From the NCBI RefSeq assembly GCF_000719515.1, contig NZ_JOGR01000007.1, positions 186,001 through 250,000 of the forward strand: a stretch of 64,000 nt of DNA. Direction: 5' to 3'. The stretch comes from Glycomyces sp. NRRL B-16210. GTDB taxonomy: Bacteria; Actinomycetota; Actinomycetes; Mycobacteriales; Micromonosporaceae. Positions within the stretch are counted from its first letter, which is position 1. Every line of letters begins with the position of its first letter. The notes beneath the pieces were generated by a model that saw only the letters and a program-made list of their open reading frames with translations, did no database searches and had not been told where the DNA came from. The position numbers and the translations under genes are program-made. This document shows, in pieces, positions 34,155 through 41,869 of this stretch.

Positions 34155-34712
34155 GTGATTGACGACACCCTCCTCGAAGCCGAGGAAAAGATGGAGCGCG
34201 CCATCGAGCACGCCAAGGAGGAATTCGCCGCCATTCGCACCGGCCGCGCCTCCTCCGCCATGTTCAACCGGATCACCGTCGACTACTACGGTGCCCCCAC
34301 CCCGATCCCCCAGGTCGCCTCCATCGCGATCCCCGAACCGCGCATGGTCATCGTCAAGCCCTTCGACGCCTCCCAGATGAAGGACATCGAAGACGCGATC
34401 CGCAACTCCAACCTCGGCGTCAACCCCTCCAACGAGGGCACCCAGCTGCGCCTGAACCTCCCCCCCATGACCGAGGAGCGCCGCCGCGAGATGATCAAGG
34501 TGGCCCGCACCAAGGGCGAGGACGCCAAGATCGCCATCCGCAACGTCCGCCGCAAGGCCAAGGACGAGATCGGCAAGGCCGTCAAGGAAGGCGACGTCTC
34601 CGAAGACGAGGGCCGCGGCGGTGAGAAGGAACTCGACGACCTGACCGGCCGCTTCACCGGCCACGTGGACGAGCTCGTCGGCTCCAAAGAGTCCGAGCTG
34701 CTCGAGATCTGA
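34155..34712 (+). CDS. frr: Ribosome recycling factor
   Basis: A 185-residue tRNA-mimic that splits post-termination ribosomes together with EF-G. The three-helix bundle is recognisable by EEFAAIRTGRAS, YYGAPTPIPQVASIAIPEPR, IRNSNLGVNPSNEG and the long C-terminal helix EMIKVARTKGEDAKIAIRN. The start is the GTG at 34155. The stop overlaps the cdsA ATG by one base (TGATG), so the two are translationally coupled. Confidence 0.97.
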   Translation: MIDDTLLEAEEKMERAIEHAKEEFAAIRTGRASSAMFNRITVDYYGAPTPIPQVASIAIPEPRMVIVKPFDASQMKDIEDAIRNSNLGVNPSNEGTQLRLNLPPMTEERRREMIKVARTKGEDAKIAIRNVRRKAKDEIGKAVKEGDVSEDEGRGGEKELDDLTGRFTGHVDELVGSKESELLEI

Positions 34713-35638
34713 TGAGCGCGCTTCCCGACGGTTCGCCCGGCAGTCGCCCCCACTCGCCCTCGGGCGAGGAGGGGCCCGGCACCGCCGAGACCGGCCCCGG
34801 GGGCCGAAGGCCCAAAGCCGGCCGGAACCTGCCCGTCGCCATCGGCGCCGGGCTCGGCATGGCCGCCGTGGTCCTGGCCTCCCTGCTGATCCAGCCCATG
34901 GCCTTCCTCGGCCTCGCCGTCATCGCCATCGCCGTCGCCTGCTGGGAGACCGGCACCGCGATGCGCAGGGGCGGCAAGAACGTGCCGGTCTACCCCCTGG
35001 CCGCCGCCGGCGTGCTCATCGTGGTCCTCGCCTGGTTCGGCGGCGCCACCGGGCTCCTGCTCGGCACCGCCGTCGGCGTCGTCGCGCTCTTCGTGTGGCG
35101 CCTCTCCGAAGGCGCCACCGACTACCGCACCGACGTCCCCGCCGCCGCCCTCGTCCTCGTCCAGGTGCCGTTCCTGGCCGGCTTCGTCATGCTCCTGGCC
35201 ACCTCCGGCAACGACGCCGCGCGCCTCATCGACGGCTCGGCCGCCCAGGTTCTCATCATGCTGTTCACCGTGGTCCTGTCCGACACCGGCGGCTACACCG
35301 CCGGGGTGCTCTTCGGGCGCCACCAGATGACCCCCACGATCAGCCCCAAGAAGTCCTGGGAGGGCCTGGCCGGATCGGTCGTCGCGGCCGCCGTGGGCGG
35401 CTCGGTGACGCTTTGGGCCTTCTTCGGCGTCTCGTTCCCTCTGGGCGTGGCGTTCGGCGTGTGCGTGGCCTTGGCCGCTACGTTGGGGGACCTGTCCGTC
35501 TCGTTGCTGAAACGGGACCTCGGCATCAAGGACATGAGCAATCTCATCCCCGGCCACGGCGGGGTCATGGACCGGCTCGACTCGATCCTCATGGTCGCGC
35601 CGGTGGCCTATGTATGGTTCCGTTACCTGCTCGGGTGA
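34712..35638 (+). CDS. cdsA: Phosphatidate cytidylyltransferase
   Basis: Integral membrane enzyme of 308 residues making CDP-diacylglycerol from phosphatidic acid and CTP. A Pro/Gly-rich cytoplasmic tail of about 38 residues precedes about eight membrane helices. The family signature lies near the C terminus: SPKKSWEGLAGS and KRDLGIKDMSNLIPGHGGVMDRLDS (in part), with the metal-binding Asp residues. It overlaps frr by one base. Confidence 0.95.
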   Translation: MSALPDGSPGSRPHSPSGEEGPGTAETGPGGRRPKAGRNLPVAIGAGLGMAAVVLASLLIQPMAFLGLAVIAIAVACWETGTAMRRGGKNVPVYPLAAAGVLIVVLAWFGGATGLLLGTAVGVVALFVWRLSEGATDYRTDVPAAALVLVQVPFLAGFVMLLATSGNDAARLIDGSAAQVLIMLFTVVLSDTGGYTAGVLFGRHQMTPTISPKKSWEGLAGSVVAAAVGGSVTLWAFFGVSFPLGVAFGVCVALAATLGDLSVSLLKRDLGIKDMSNLIPGHGGVMDRLDSILMVAPVAYVWFRYLLG

Positions 35639-35737
35639 TGTGTCCTGATTGGTGTATCCGTCGAAAGGGGGCCGGGGTGAATTCCGCGATCCGGGGTTGG
35701 CGACCGCCGGGCCTGTCATGCGAGACTAGGTCGTGAC

Positions 35738-36889
35738 ATGTCTGTAGCACTCACGTTGACCGAACCGCGCCCCCGCAAGGCAGCGCCCCGACACCTCGCC
35801 GACCTCGATCTGGCCGGGTGCCAGTCCGTCCTCTCCGAGATCGGGCAGCCCGCCTTCCGCGCCAAGCAGCTGCGCCAGCAGTACTTCGGCCGCCACGTGG
35901 GCGACGCCTCCCTCATGACCGACCTGCCCGCCGCGGCCCGCGAGGCCATCGGCGAGGCCCTGCTCCCGCGACTGCTCGACCCCGTGCGGGTCGACTCGTG
36001 CGACGACGGCCGCACGGTCAAGGCCGTGTGGCGCCTCTACGACGGCGCGCTCGTCGAGAGCGTCATCATGGCCTACCCCGATCGGGTGACCGCCTGCGTC
36101 TCCTCGCAGGCGGGGTGCGGCATGGCCTGCCCGTTCTGCGCCACCGGCCAGGGCGGCCTGACCCGCAACCTCACCACCGCCGAGATCGTCGACCAGGTGG
36201 TCGCCGCCGCCCGCCTCGCCCAGGAGCGCGGCCTCGGGCGTTTGTCGAACATCGTGTTCATGGGCATGGGGGAGCCGCTGGCGAACTGGGCCCGCCTCAA
36301 GAGCGCCCTGCGCCTCATCACCGGACCGGTGCCCGACGGCGTGGGCCTGTCGGCCCGCAACGTCACCGTCTCCACCGTCGGCCTGGTGCCCCAGATCAAG
36401 AAGCTCATGGAGGAGGGCCTGCCGGTGACGCTGGCGGTCTCGCTCCACGCGCCCGACGACGAGCTGCGCGACGAGCTCGTCCCGATCAACACCCGCTGGA
36501 AGGTCGCCGAGGTCCTCGGCGCCGCCTGGGAGTACGCTCGGGTGACGAAACGTCGCGTATCGATCGAGTACGCGATGATCAGGGACGTCAACGACCAGCC
36601 TTGGCGGGCCGACCTGCTGGGGAGACTCCTCGCGGGCAAGCTCGTTCACGTCAACCTGATTCCATTGAACCCGACCCCGGGAAGCCGCTGGGACGCCAGT
36701 CCCAAGCCGGTCGAGGCGGAGTTCGTTCGGCGGCTGCGAGCCGCAGGAGTGTCCACGACGGTGCGCGATACGCGCGGCCAAGAGATCGACGGCGCCTGCG
36801 GGCAGCTAGCGGCTTCGGTCCGGGAGGCAGGGACGACCCCCGGCCGCGCCGGTGCGAAGCCTGTCGGCGCCGCCGGCGCCGCGGATTAG
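35738..36889 (+). CDS. rlmN: Dual-specificity 23S rRNA A2503 / tRNA A37 C2-methyltransferase
   Basis: Radical-SAM methyltransferase of 383 residues. The [4Fe-4S] motif CGMACPFC (CxxxCxxC) is at about residue 127, SAM-binding MGMGEPLAN follows, and the two catalytic cysteines lie at the cluster-distal methyl-carrier position near the C terminus (GACGQLA) and in the family-typical core. VSIEYAMIRDVND and VNLIPLNPTPGSR are typical of RlmN. The ATG at 35738 lies 99 bp after cdsA. A 25-residue Ala/Gly-rich tail is extra. The DivIVA-domain gene follows after 15 bp. Confidence 0.94.
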   Translation: MSVALTLTEPRPRKAAPRHLADLDLAGCQSVLSEIGQPAFRAKQLRQQYFGRHVGDASLMTDLPAAAREAIGEALLPRLLDPVRVDSCDDGRTVKAVWRLYDGALVESVIMAYPDRVTACVSSQAGCGMACPFCATGQGGLTRNLTTAEIVDQVVAAARLAQERGLGRLSNIVFMGMGEPLANWARLKSALRLITGPVPDGVGLSARNVTVSTVGLVPQIKKLMEEGLPVTLAVSLHAPDDELRDELVPINTRWKVAEVLGAAWEYARVTKRRVSIEYAMIRDVNDQPWRADLLGRLLAGKLVHVNLIPLNPTPGSRWDASPKPVEAEFVRRLRAAGVSTTVRDTRGQEIDGACGQLAASVREAGTTPGRAGAKPVGAAGAAD

Positions 36890-36904
36890 GCGGAGAAGGG
36901 TGGC

Positions 36905-38884
36905 TTGGTAGTAGTGGCGAGTCATGGTGACCGGTTTCGGCGCCGGGCGTTGAGCCGGGGCTACAAGGTCGACGAAGTCGACGCGTTCCTGGACCGCGTG
37001 GAGGCGACGCTCGCCGGTGAGCCGGTGGGCAGCCCCGTGTCGGCCGACGAGGTCGACGACGTCGTCTTCCGGGTCCGCTTCGGCGGCTACGACGAGTGGC
37101 AGGTGGACGTCTACCTCGACCGGGTCGCGCGCCAGCTCGCCGAGCTGGAGGAGCGCGGCGTGCTCGGCACCGCCCCCGCTCCCGACTACGGCAAACCCGA
37201 CGCCGCGGCCCCCGCCCCGCCGACGCAGGCGACCGCCGGTTCGCGCCGTGCCCCCGAGGCCCAGGCGACCCAGGTCATCCCCGCCGCGACGCAGGCGATC
37301 CCCGCCCACGACCTCATGGCCGCCCGCGAGGCGGCCCCGCCGCCCCCCGAGCCCGCCGGCCGCGGACGCGGCGCCTCCCGCGCTGCTGCCGCCGCCCCCG
37401 ACCCCGACGGCTTCAGCGACCTCCGCGGCGACGACGACGAGGGCTTCGGCTTCCTCGCCGGCCCGCCCGGCGAGGACTACGACGACCCGTTCGCGCAGCG
37501 AAGCGGCGCGGCCCAGGACTTCGGCGCACCGCGCGGAGCGGGCCCGGAGTTCAGCAACCCCCGCGGCGATTTCGGACGCGGCGCCGGCGAGTTCGGCGCC
37601 CCGCGCGACGAGTTCGCCCCCGCACCGGGCGAATTCGGCCGCGACGAGTTCGGCCAAGGCGACTTCGGTCCCGGCCAGGGCGACTTCGGCCGCGAGGACT
37701 TCGGCCGCGACGAGTTCGCGGCCCCCCGCGGCAACGGCTTCGGCGCCCGCGGCGCCGCCCCCGAACCGTCCCCGTACGGCAGCCCCCGCGGGCCCGAGCC
37801 GGCGCGCGGCGAATTCGCGCCGCCCGCGCCCGTGCCCCCGCGCGCGCCGACGCACGACGTCCCCCAGGCGGGCCCCGGCCCGCACGGCGCCACCGAGCAA
37901 CTGCCGCTCCAGTCCGACCCCCGGCGCGGCGGCTTCACGCCGAACGACGCCCCGGGCGTCTACGGGCAGGCGCCGGGCCGGCGCCCGGACCCGGCCCCCG
38001 GTTTCGGCGCGGCCTACGACGACGAGTTCACCGACACCGGCAGCCGCCGCGCGGCCCCGCCGCAGCCGCCGATGCCGCAGCACCCGATGGCGCCGCCCTC
38101 GCAGGGCCCGCCCTCCGGCGCGATCCCGAAGGTCGGGCGCTACAGCCAGCCCGAGCCCGAGCCGATCCCGCCCGCGGCGCCGACCCAGGCGATCCCGCAG
38201 AACCTGGCGCCCGGCATGGGCCCGATGGGCCGCCCCGAACCGCCGCAGTCCGACCCGTACGGCGCCCCGCGCGGCCGCGAGTTCGGCCAAGGCGGCTTCG
38301 GCGCCCCGGCCCAGGAGGACACCGGTTTCGGCCGCCGCGGCACGCCGAGCCCGCCGCTGCAAGGCGGCTTCGAGCGCGGCGCGCCGCCCGCAGGCGGCTT
38401 TGGCGCTCCCGCGGGACCTCCCGACAACGGTTTCGCCTCGCCGGTGCCCCCGGCTCCGGCCGACAACGGCTTCACTCCAGGGGCCCCGCGCGGCGCGGCC
38501 TCCCCGCCGGACTTCGGCCGCCGCAACCCCTATGAGGGCCGCGGCGCGTTCGAGGCCCCCGGCCGCCACGGCCGCGAGGAGATGACGACCGAGATGCGGG
38601 CGTCGGACTCCCCGTTCACCCCCGACGACGTGCAGCGCCTCGAGCAGCTGCGCCGGGCCTTCCAGCCGCGGCGCTTCGGCTCGGGCTACGACCCCGGTCA
38701 GGTGGACCAGATGTTCGACGCCGTCTCCGCGGCGATGACCGGCCGCAACCCGGTCCCGCTGTCGGACCGCGAACTCGACACCAGCCAGTTCTCCCTGGTC
38801 CAAGGCGGCTACTTCGAGGCCGAAGTGGACTCGGCGCTGCGCGAGGTGCGCGAGATGTTCGCCCGCCGCGGCATGATGCACTGA
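36905..38884 (+). CDS. Large DivIVA-domain protein with a low-complexity centre
   Basis: A 659-residue cytoplasmic protein. The N terminus has two DivIVA-type motifs (RGYKVDEVDAFLDRVE, residues 19-34, and GGYDEWQVDVYLDRV, about 60-74), and the C terminus has two more (GSGYDPGQVDQMFDAV and GGYFEAEVDSALREV). Between them lie about 470 residues rich in Gly, Pro, Phe and Asp with repeats such as FGRDEFG. This is probably disordered. The start is a TTG at 36905, chosen because GGAGAAGG lies 5 bp upstream. DivIVA proteins organise polar growth in actinomycetes. This one lacks the long coiled coil of true DivIVA, so a scaffold role is inference. Confidence 0.85.
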   Translation: MVVVASHGDRFRRRALSRGYKVDEVDAFLDRVEATLAGEPVGSPVSADEVDDVVFRVRFGGYDEWQVDVYLDRVARQLAELEERGVLGTAPAPDYGKPDAAAPAPPTQATAGSRRAPEAQATQVIPAATQAIPAHDLMAAREAAPPPPEPAGRGRGASRAAAAAPDPDGFSDLRGDDDEGFGFLAGPPGEDYDDPFAQRSGAAQDFGAPRGAGPEFSNPRGDFGRGAGEFGAPRDEFAPAPGEFGRDEFGQGDFGPGQGDFGREDFGRDEFAAPRGNGFGARGAAPEPSPYGSPRGPEPARGEFAPPAPVPPRAPTHDVPQAGPGPHGATEQLPLQSDPRRGGFTPNDAPGVYGQAPGRRPDPAPGFGAAYDDEFTDTGSRRAAPPQPPMPQHPMAPPSQGPPSGAIPKVGRYSQPEPEPIPPAAPTQAIPQNLAPGMGPMGRPEPPQSDPYGAPRGREFGQGGFGAPAQEDTGFGRRGTPSPPLQGGFERGAPPAGGFGAPAGPPDNGFASPVPPAPADNGFTPGAPRGAASPPDFGRRNPYEGRGAFEAPGRHGREEMTTEMRASDSPFTPDDVQRLEQLRRAFQPRRFGSGYDPGQVDQMFDAVSAAMTGRNPVPLSDRELDTSQFSLVQGGYFEAEVDSALREVREMFARRGMMH

Positions 38885-38894
38885 GCAGACGAGA

Positions 38895-38930
38895 ACGGGG
38901 GCGGGGCCGCGAAAGCGGCCCCGCCCCCGT
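38895..38930 (+). terminator. Terminator of the DivIVA-domain gene
   Basis: A perfect 16-bp stem (ACGGGGGCGGGGCCGC and its complement) around a GAAA tetraloop, 11 bp after the stop. A second hairpin for the opposing gene follows 14 bp later. Confidence 0.88.
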
Positions 38931-38943
38931 CGTATAAAGCGAA

Positions 38944-38967
38944 CACCGGCCGCTTTCGCGGCCGGTG
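38944..38967 (-). terminator. Terminator of the DUF2631 gene
   Basis: CACCGGCCGC / GCGGCCGGTG, a 10-bp stem with GAAA as the loop on the minus strand. It lies 26 bp beyond the stop of the gene at 38993-39211. Confidence 0.75.
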
Positions 38968-38992
38968 CGAGACGAGTGGACGCGCCCTCGGG

Positions 38993-39211
38993 CTAGCGCA
39001 GTCCGGTCCGGCGGAGCCATGCGTCGGAGACGATGACGCCGAGGAGCACCGCGATGGTGACGAGGATGAAGACGTCCTCGACCCAGCCATGGTGATTGCC
39101 GAACAGGTACGCCAGGTTGATGACGATCGCGACGCCCAGCGCGGTGTACAGGGCCTTGCGGCTGGTGGGCTTGCGCTGATCGGGCGAGAGAATCTGCTCT
39201 TCGGCAGCCAT
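38993..39211 (-). CDS. Small membrane protein, DUF2631 family
   Basis: A 72-residue protein. A polar N terminus (EQILSPDQRKP) is followed by two membrane helices (about residues 20-37 and 46-62) joined by the loop GNHHGWVED, and a basic end AWLRRTGLR. This pattern (DQxKP, GNHxGxVEDVW-like) is that of DUF2631, found next to this gene cluster in other actinomycetes. The ATG at 39211 follows GGAGG. Function is unknown. Confidence 0.82.
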   Translation of the reverse strand: MAAEEQILSPDQRKPTSRKALYTALGVAIVINLAYLFGNHHGWVEDVFILVTIAVLLGVIVSDAWLRRTGLR

Positions 39212-39343
39212 GTGGGTTCCTCCAACCTCTCCGGTGACCGCAGACAGTCTCGCACGCCACATGCATGCACGTCCCGGCCCCGCCTCCGCTGTGACTTGTA
39301 GAGTTGAGCCGTCGTCGTTCTCGCGTCTTTCGGAAGGGTCACC

Positions 39344-40897
39344 GTGCGCATCACCGGTACCGGCCACGCCAGCATGTTCATCGAGACCGCCTCGGGTTCG
39401 ATCCTGTGCGACCCCTGGGTGAACCCCGCGTACTTCGCGTCCTGGTTCCCCTTCCCCGACAACTCGCGGCTCGACTGGGACACGCTCGGCCAGGCCGACT
39501 ACCTCTACGTCTCGCACCTGCACCGCGACCACTTCGACGAGGAGAACCTCTCCAAGCACATCAGCAAGGACACCACGGTCCTGCTGCCGGAGTACCCCAC
39601 TTCGGAGCTGGAGGCGGAGCTGCGGGCCCTGGGCTTCCACAAGTTCGTCAAGACCGTCTCGGAGGAGATCGTCGAGCTGCCCGGCGGCGCGAAGGTCATG
39701 ATCCAGGCGCTCACCAGCCCCACGGACGGCCCGATCGGCGACTCTTCGCTGTGGGTCGAGGACGCCGACGGCACCCGCCTGCTCAACCAGAACGACGCCC
39801 GGCCCACCGACATGAGCGTGTTCCTCCAGCACGGGAATATCCACGCCCACCTGCTCCAGTTCTCGGGCGCGATCTGGTTCCCCATGGTCTACGAGCTGCC
39901 CGACAACGCCAAGCGCGCCTTCGGGAAGCAGAAGCGCGAGCGCGGCTTCGACCGCTCGCTGCGCTACATCGACGACGTCAAGGGCGACTGGGTCTTCCCG
40001 ATCGCCGGCCCGCCCTGCTTCCTGGACGACTCGCTCTACCAGTTCAACGACGTCTTCGGCGACGAGGGCAACATCTTCCCCGACCAGATGTCCTATGTCG
40101 AATGGCTCGAGGAGCAGGGGCACGCCAACAACATCATCCTGCTGCCCGGCTCGGTCGCCGAGGTCGGCGCCGACGGCACCGCCTCGGTCGAGCACCCCGT
40201 CGAGGACCTGCGCGAGTGGTTCGCGAACAAGAAGCAGCACCTCGACGAGTTCAAGGAGCGGATGCAGCCGCGCATCGCCGCCGAGAAGGCCTCCTGGTCC
40301 CACCCCGAGATCGACGTCCTCGCCACCCTGCGCGAGCGCATCGAGCCGCTCATGGCCTCGGCCGAGCACATCGCCACCGGCATCGGCGGCCCAGTCCGGT
40401 TCGACCTGACCGCGCCCGATTCCGAGGAGATCGTCGAGTCGATCGTCTTCGACTTCCTGGAGCGCAGGATCTACCCCGACGACGGGGCGAAGGTCCGCTA
40501 CCGCTTCCGCACCGAGCGGCGCCTCATCGAGCACCTGCTCCACATCCGCGAGGTCGACTGGGTCAACTCGCTGTTCCTGTCCTGCCGCTTCACGGCCGCC
40601 CGCATCGGCCAGTACAACGAGTACGTGTACGCGTTCTTCAAGTGCCTCTCCGAGGAGCGGCTCCAGTACGCCGAGGGCTGGTACGCCGAGCAGCGCCCCG
40701 ACGACGAGGACATCGTCATGCAGGGCTGGGAGGTCCAGCGCCGCTGCCCGCACCTCAAGGCCGACCTGTCGGTCTTCGGCAAGATCGAGGAGGGCGTCCT
40801 CACCTGCCAGATGCACGGCTGGAAGTGGAACCTCAAGTCCGGCAAGTGCATGACCAGCGTGGGGCACGACATCCGCAGCGCCCCCGCCGACGCGTAG
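39344..40897 (+). CDS. MBL-fold metallohydrolase fused to a Rieske [2Fe-2S] domain
   Basis: A 517-residue two-domain protein. The N-terminal metallo-beta-lactamase fold begins RITGTGHASMFIE and has the metal motif SHLHRDHFDEEN (HxHxDH, about residue 59). The C-terminal 60 residues form a Rieske-type site with CPHLKAD (CxH) and LTCQMHGWKWNL (CxxH), ending in the usual SGKC turn. The middle about 250 residues are not assignable. Arrangement recalls CMP-sialic acid hydroxylase-like proteins, but no substrate can be named. The GTG at 39344 follows GGAAGGG. It is not in an operon. Confidence 0.85.
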   Translation: MRITGTGHASMFIETASGSILCDPWVNPAYFASWFPFPDNSRLDWDTLGQADYLYVSHLHRDHFDEENLSKHISKDTTVLLPEYPTSELEAELRALGFHKFVKTVSEEIVELPGGAKVMIQALTSPTDGPIGDSSLWVEDADGTRLLNQNDARPTDMSVFLQHGNIHAHLLQFSGAIWFPMVYELPDNAKRAFGKQKRERGFDRSLRYIDDVKGDWVFPIAGPPCFLDDSLYQFNDVFGDEGNIFPDQMSYVEWLEEQGHANNIILLPGSVAEVGADGTASVEHPVEDLREWFANKKQHLDEFKERMQPRIAAEKASWSHPEIDVLATLRERIEPLMASAEHIATGIGGPVRFDLTAPDSEEIVESIVFDFLERRIYPDDGAKVRYRFRTERRLIEHLLHIREVDWVNSLFLSCRFTAARIGQYNEYVYAFFKCLSEERLQYAEGWYAEQRPDDEDIVMQGWEVQRRCPHLKADLSVFGKIEEGVLTCQMHGWKWNLKSGKCMTSVGHDIRSAPADA

Positions 40898-40902
40898 CGC
40901 GT

Positions 40903-40926
40903 GGGCCCGGCCGCTTGGCCGGGCCC
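40903..40926. terminator. Perfect 10-bp hairpin between convergent genes
   Basis: GGGCCCGGCC / GGCCGGGCCC with a 4-nt loop. It lies between the ends of the MBL-Rieske gene and the convergent tetR gene. Confidence 0.83.
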
Positions 40927-40930
40927 TTCC

Positions 40931-41701
40931 TCATTCGGCGATGCCGAAGTCCCGCAGCATCGCCATGATCTGGGTCTTGTAGAACTCGTCCACGTGCTCT
41001 TGCACCGGCAGGCTTCCGAAGGCCTCCATCACGACCAGGCCGAACACGCGGACCCATCCCGAGGTGAAGAAGAAGATCCACGGGAGCGGGACCGGTTCGC
41101 CGACGATGAAGGCCGTGCACTTCTCCTTGAGTTCGCGCTCGAGCCCTTCGGAGACCTCGGGCATCGGCGGCCCGGCGGGCGCGCCGCCGCCTTCGGCCTC
41201 GGTCCGGCGCCAGAACGCGGCCAGCTCGTGCCCGCACAGCTGCGCGTGCTCCAGCGACTTGAGCGTCACCGGGTCGACCTCCTCCAGGGGCTGCTCCAGG
41301 CGGCTGCCGTCCAGGAGCATGGCGCCGTGCCCGTTCGGGAAGCTGATCATGAGCTCGAACTGGCGGCGGTTGGTCACCGCCCAGCTGCGGAAGGCCCAGA
41401 TCCAGGCCTTCATCCGTTCGAGGTGGGCGTCGGGCGGCGCTGCGTCCATCGACGCGCGGGTCTCGGCGATAAGTTCGTCGTAGAGGTCGCAGCAGAGGTC
41501 GATCAGGAGCGCGTCGAGGCTGTCGAAGTACCGGTAGAGGGCCGCGGGCGTCACGCCCACCTCGCGGGCGATCGCGCGCAGGGAGATGCCGCTGGGCCCC
41601 TGCTGCTGGAGTTGCCTCCTGGCGCTCGCCTTGATCTCGGCGACCGTCTCGGCGCGCATCCGCTCGCGGCGGGTCGGGCCGCCCGCGGTGTTGGAAGTCA
41701 C
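40931..41701 (-). CDS. TetR-family repressor, probable regulator of the adjacent MMPL transporter
   Basis: A 256-residue regulator. The N-terminal HTH is SLRAIAREVGVTPAALYRYF (about residues 40-59). The C-terminal domain is larger than usual and contains MKAWIWAFRSWAVTNRRQFELM and a Trp/Phe-rich end (PWIFFFTSGWVRVFGL). The start is the GTG at 41701 after AGAGGAG. It is divergent from an MMPL exporter, and nested palindromes lie over the promoter region between them. The simplest reading is that it represses both genes until it binds a lipophilic ligand. Confidence 0.88.
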   Translation of the reverse strand: MTSNTAGGPTRRERMRAETVAEIKASARRQLQQQGPSGISLRAIAREVGVTPAALYRYFDSLDALLIDLCCDLYDELIAETRASMDAAPPDAHLERMKAWIWAFRSWAVTNRRQFELMISFPNGHGAMLLDGSRLEQPLEEVDPVTLKSLEHAQLCGHELAAFWRRTEAEGGGAPAGPPMPEVSEGLERELKEKCTAFIVGEPVPLPWIFFFTSGWVRVFGLVVMEAFGSLPVQEHVDEFYKTQIMAMLRDFGIAE

Positions 41702-41726
41702 TGCTCTCCTCTTGCTACAAATCGGT

Positions 41727-41774
41727 TAACGGCGTTGACTCAACGAGGGGCGTTCATTAAAGTGAACACCGTTA
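41727..41774. promoter_or_regulatory. MMPL promoter with nested palindromic operators
   Basis: TTGACT (41735-41740) and TAAAGT (41758-41763) are 17 bp apart, directed at the MMPL gene. CGTTGACTCAACG (41733-41745) overlaps the -35 box. GTTCA and TGAAC (41752-41767) enclose the -10 box. TAACGG (41727-41732) and CCGTTA (41769-41774) form outer arms. These would suit binding of the divergent TetR regulator. Confidence 0.72.
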
Positions 41775-41869
41775 GCTTTCTAATCAACGCTCACCATCCT
41801 ACCGCCGCGCCGACCTCCAACACCAGCGGTCGCGGCGTTCCGCTCATGCAGATCCCTGAGGAGATCCAC

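Noticed and set aside
36806..38881. Minus-strand open frame of 691 codons opposite the DivIVA-domain gene
   Set aside because: It is the antisense of a low-complexity coding region; Arg/Ala/Gly-rich with no ribosome-binding site or domain.
38895..38967. Two adjacent hairpins considered as a repeat or attachment site
   Set aside because: The stems differ in sequence and each fits the end of one of two convergent genes, so terminators explain them.
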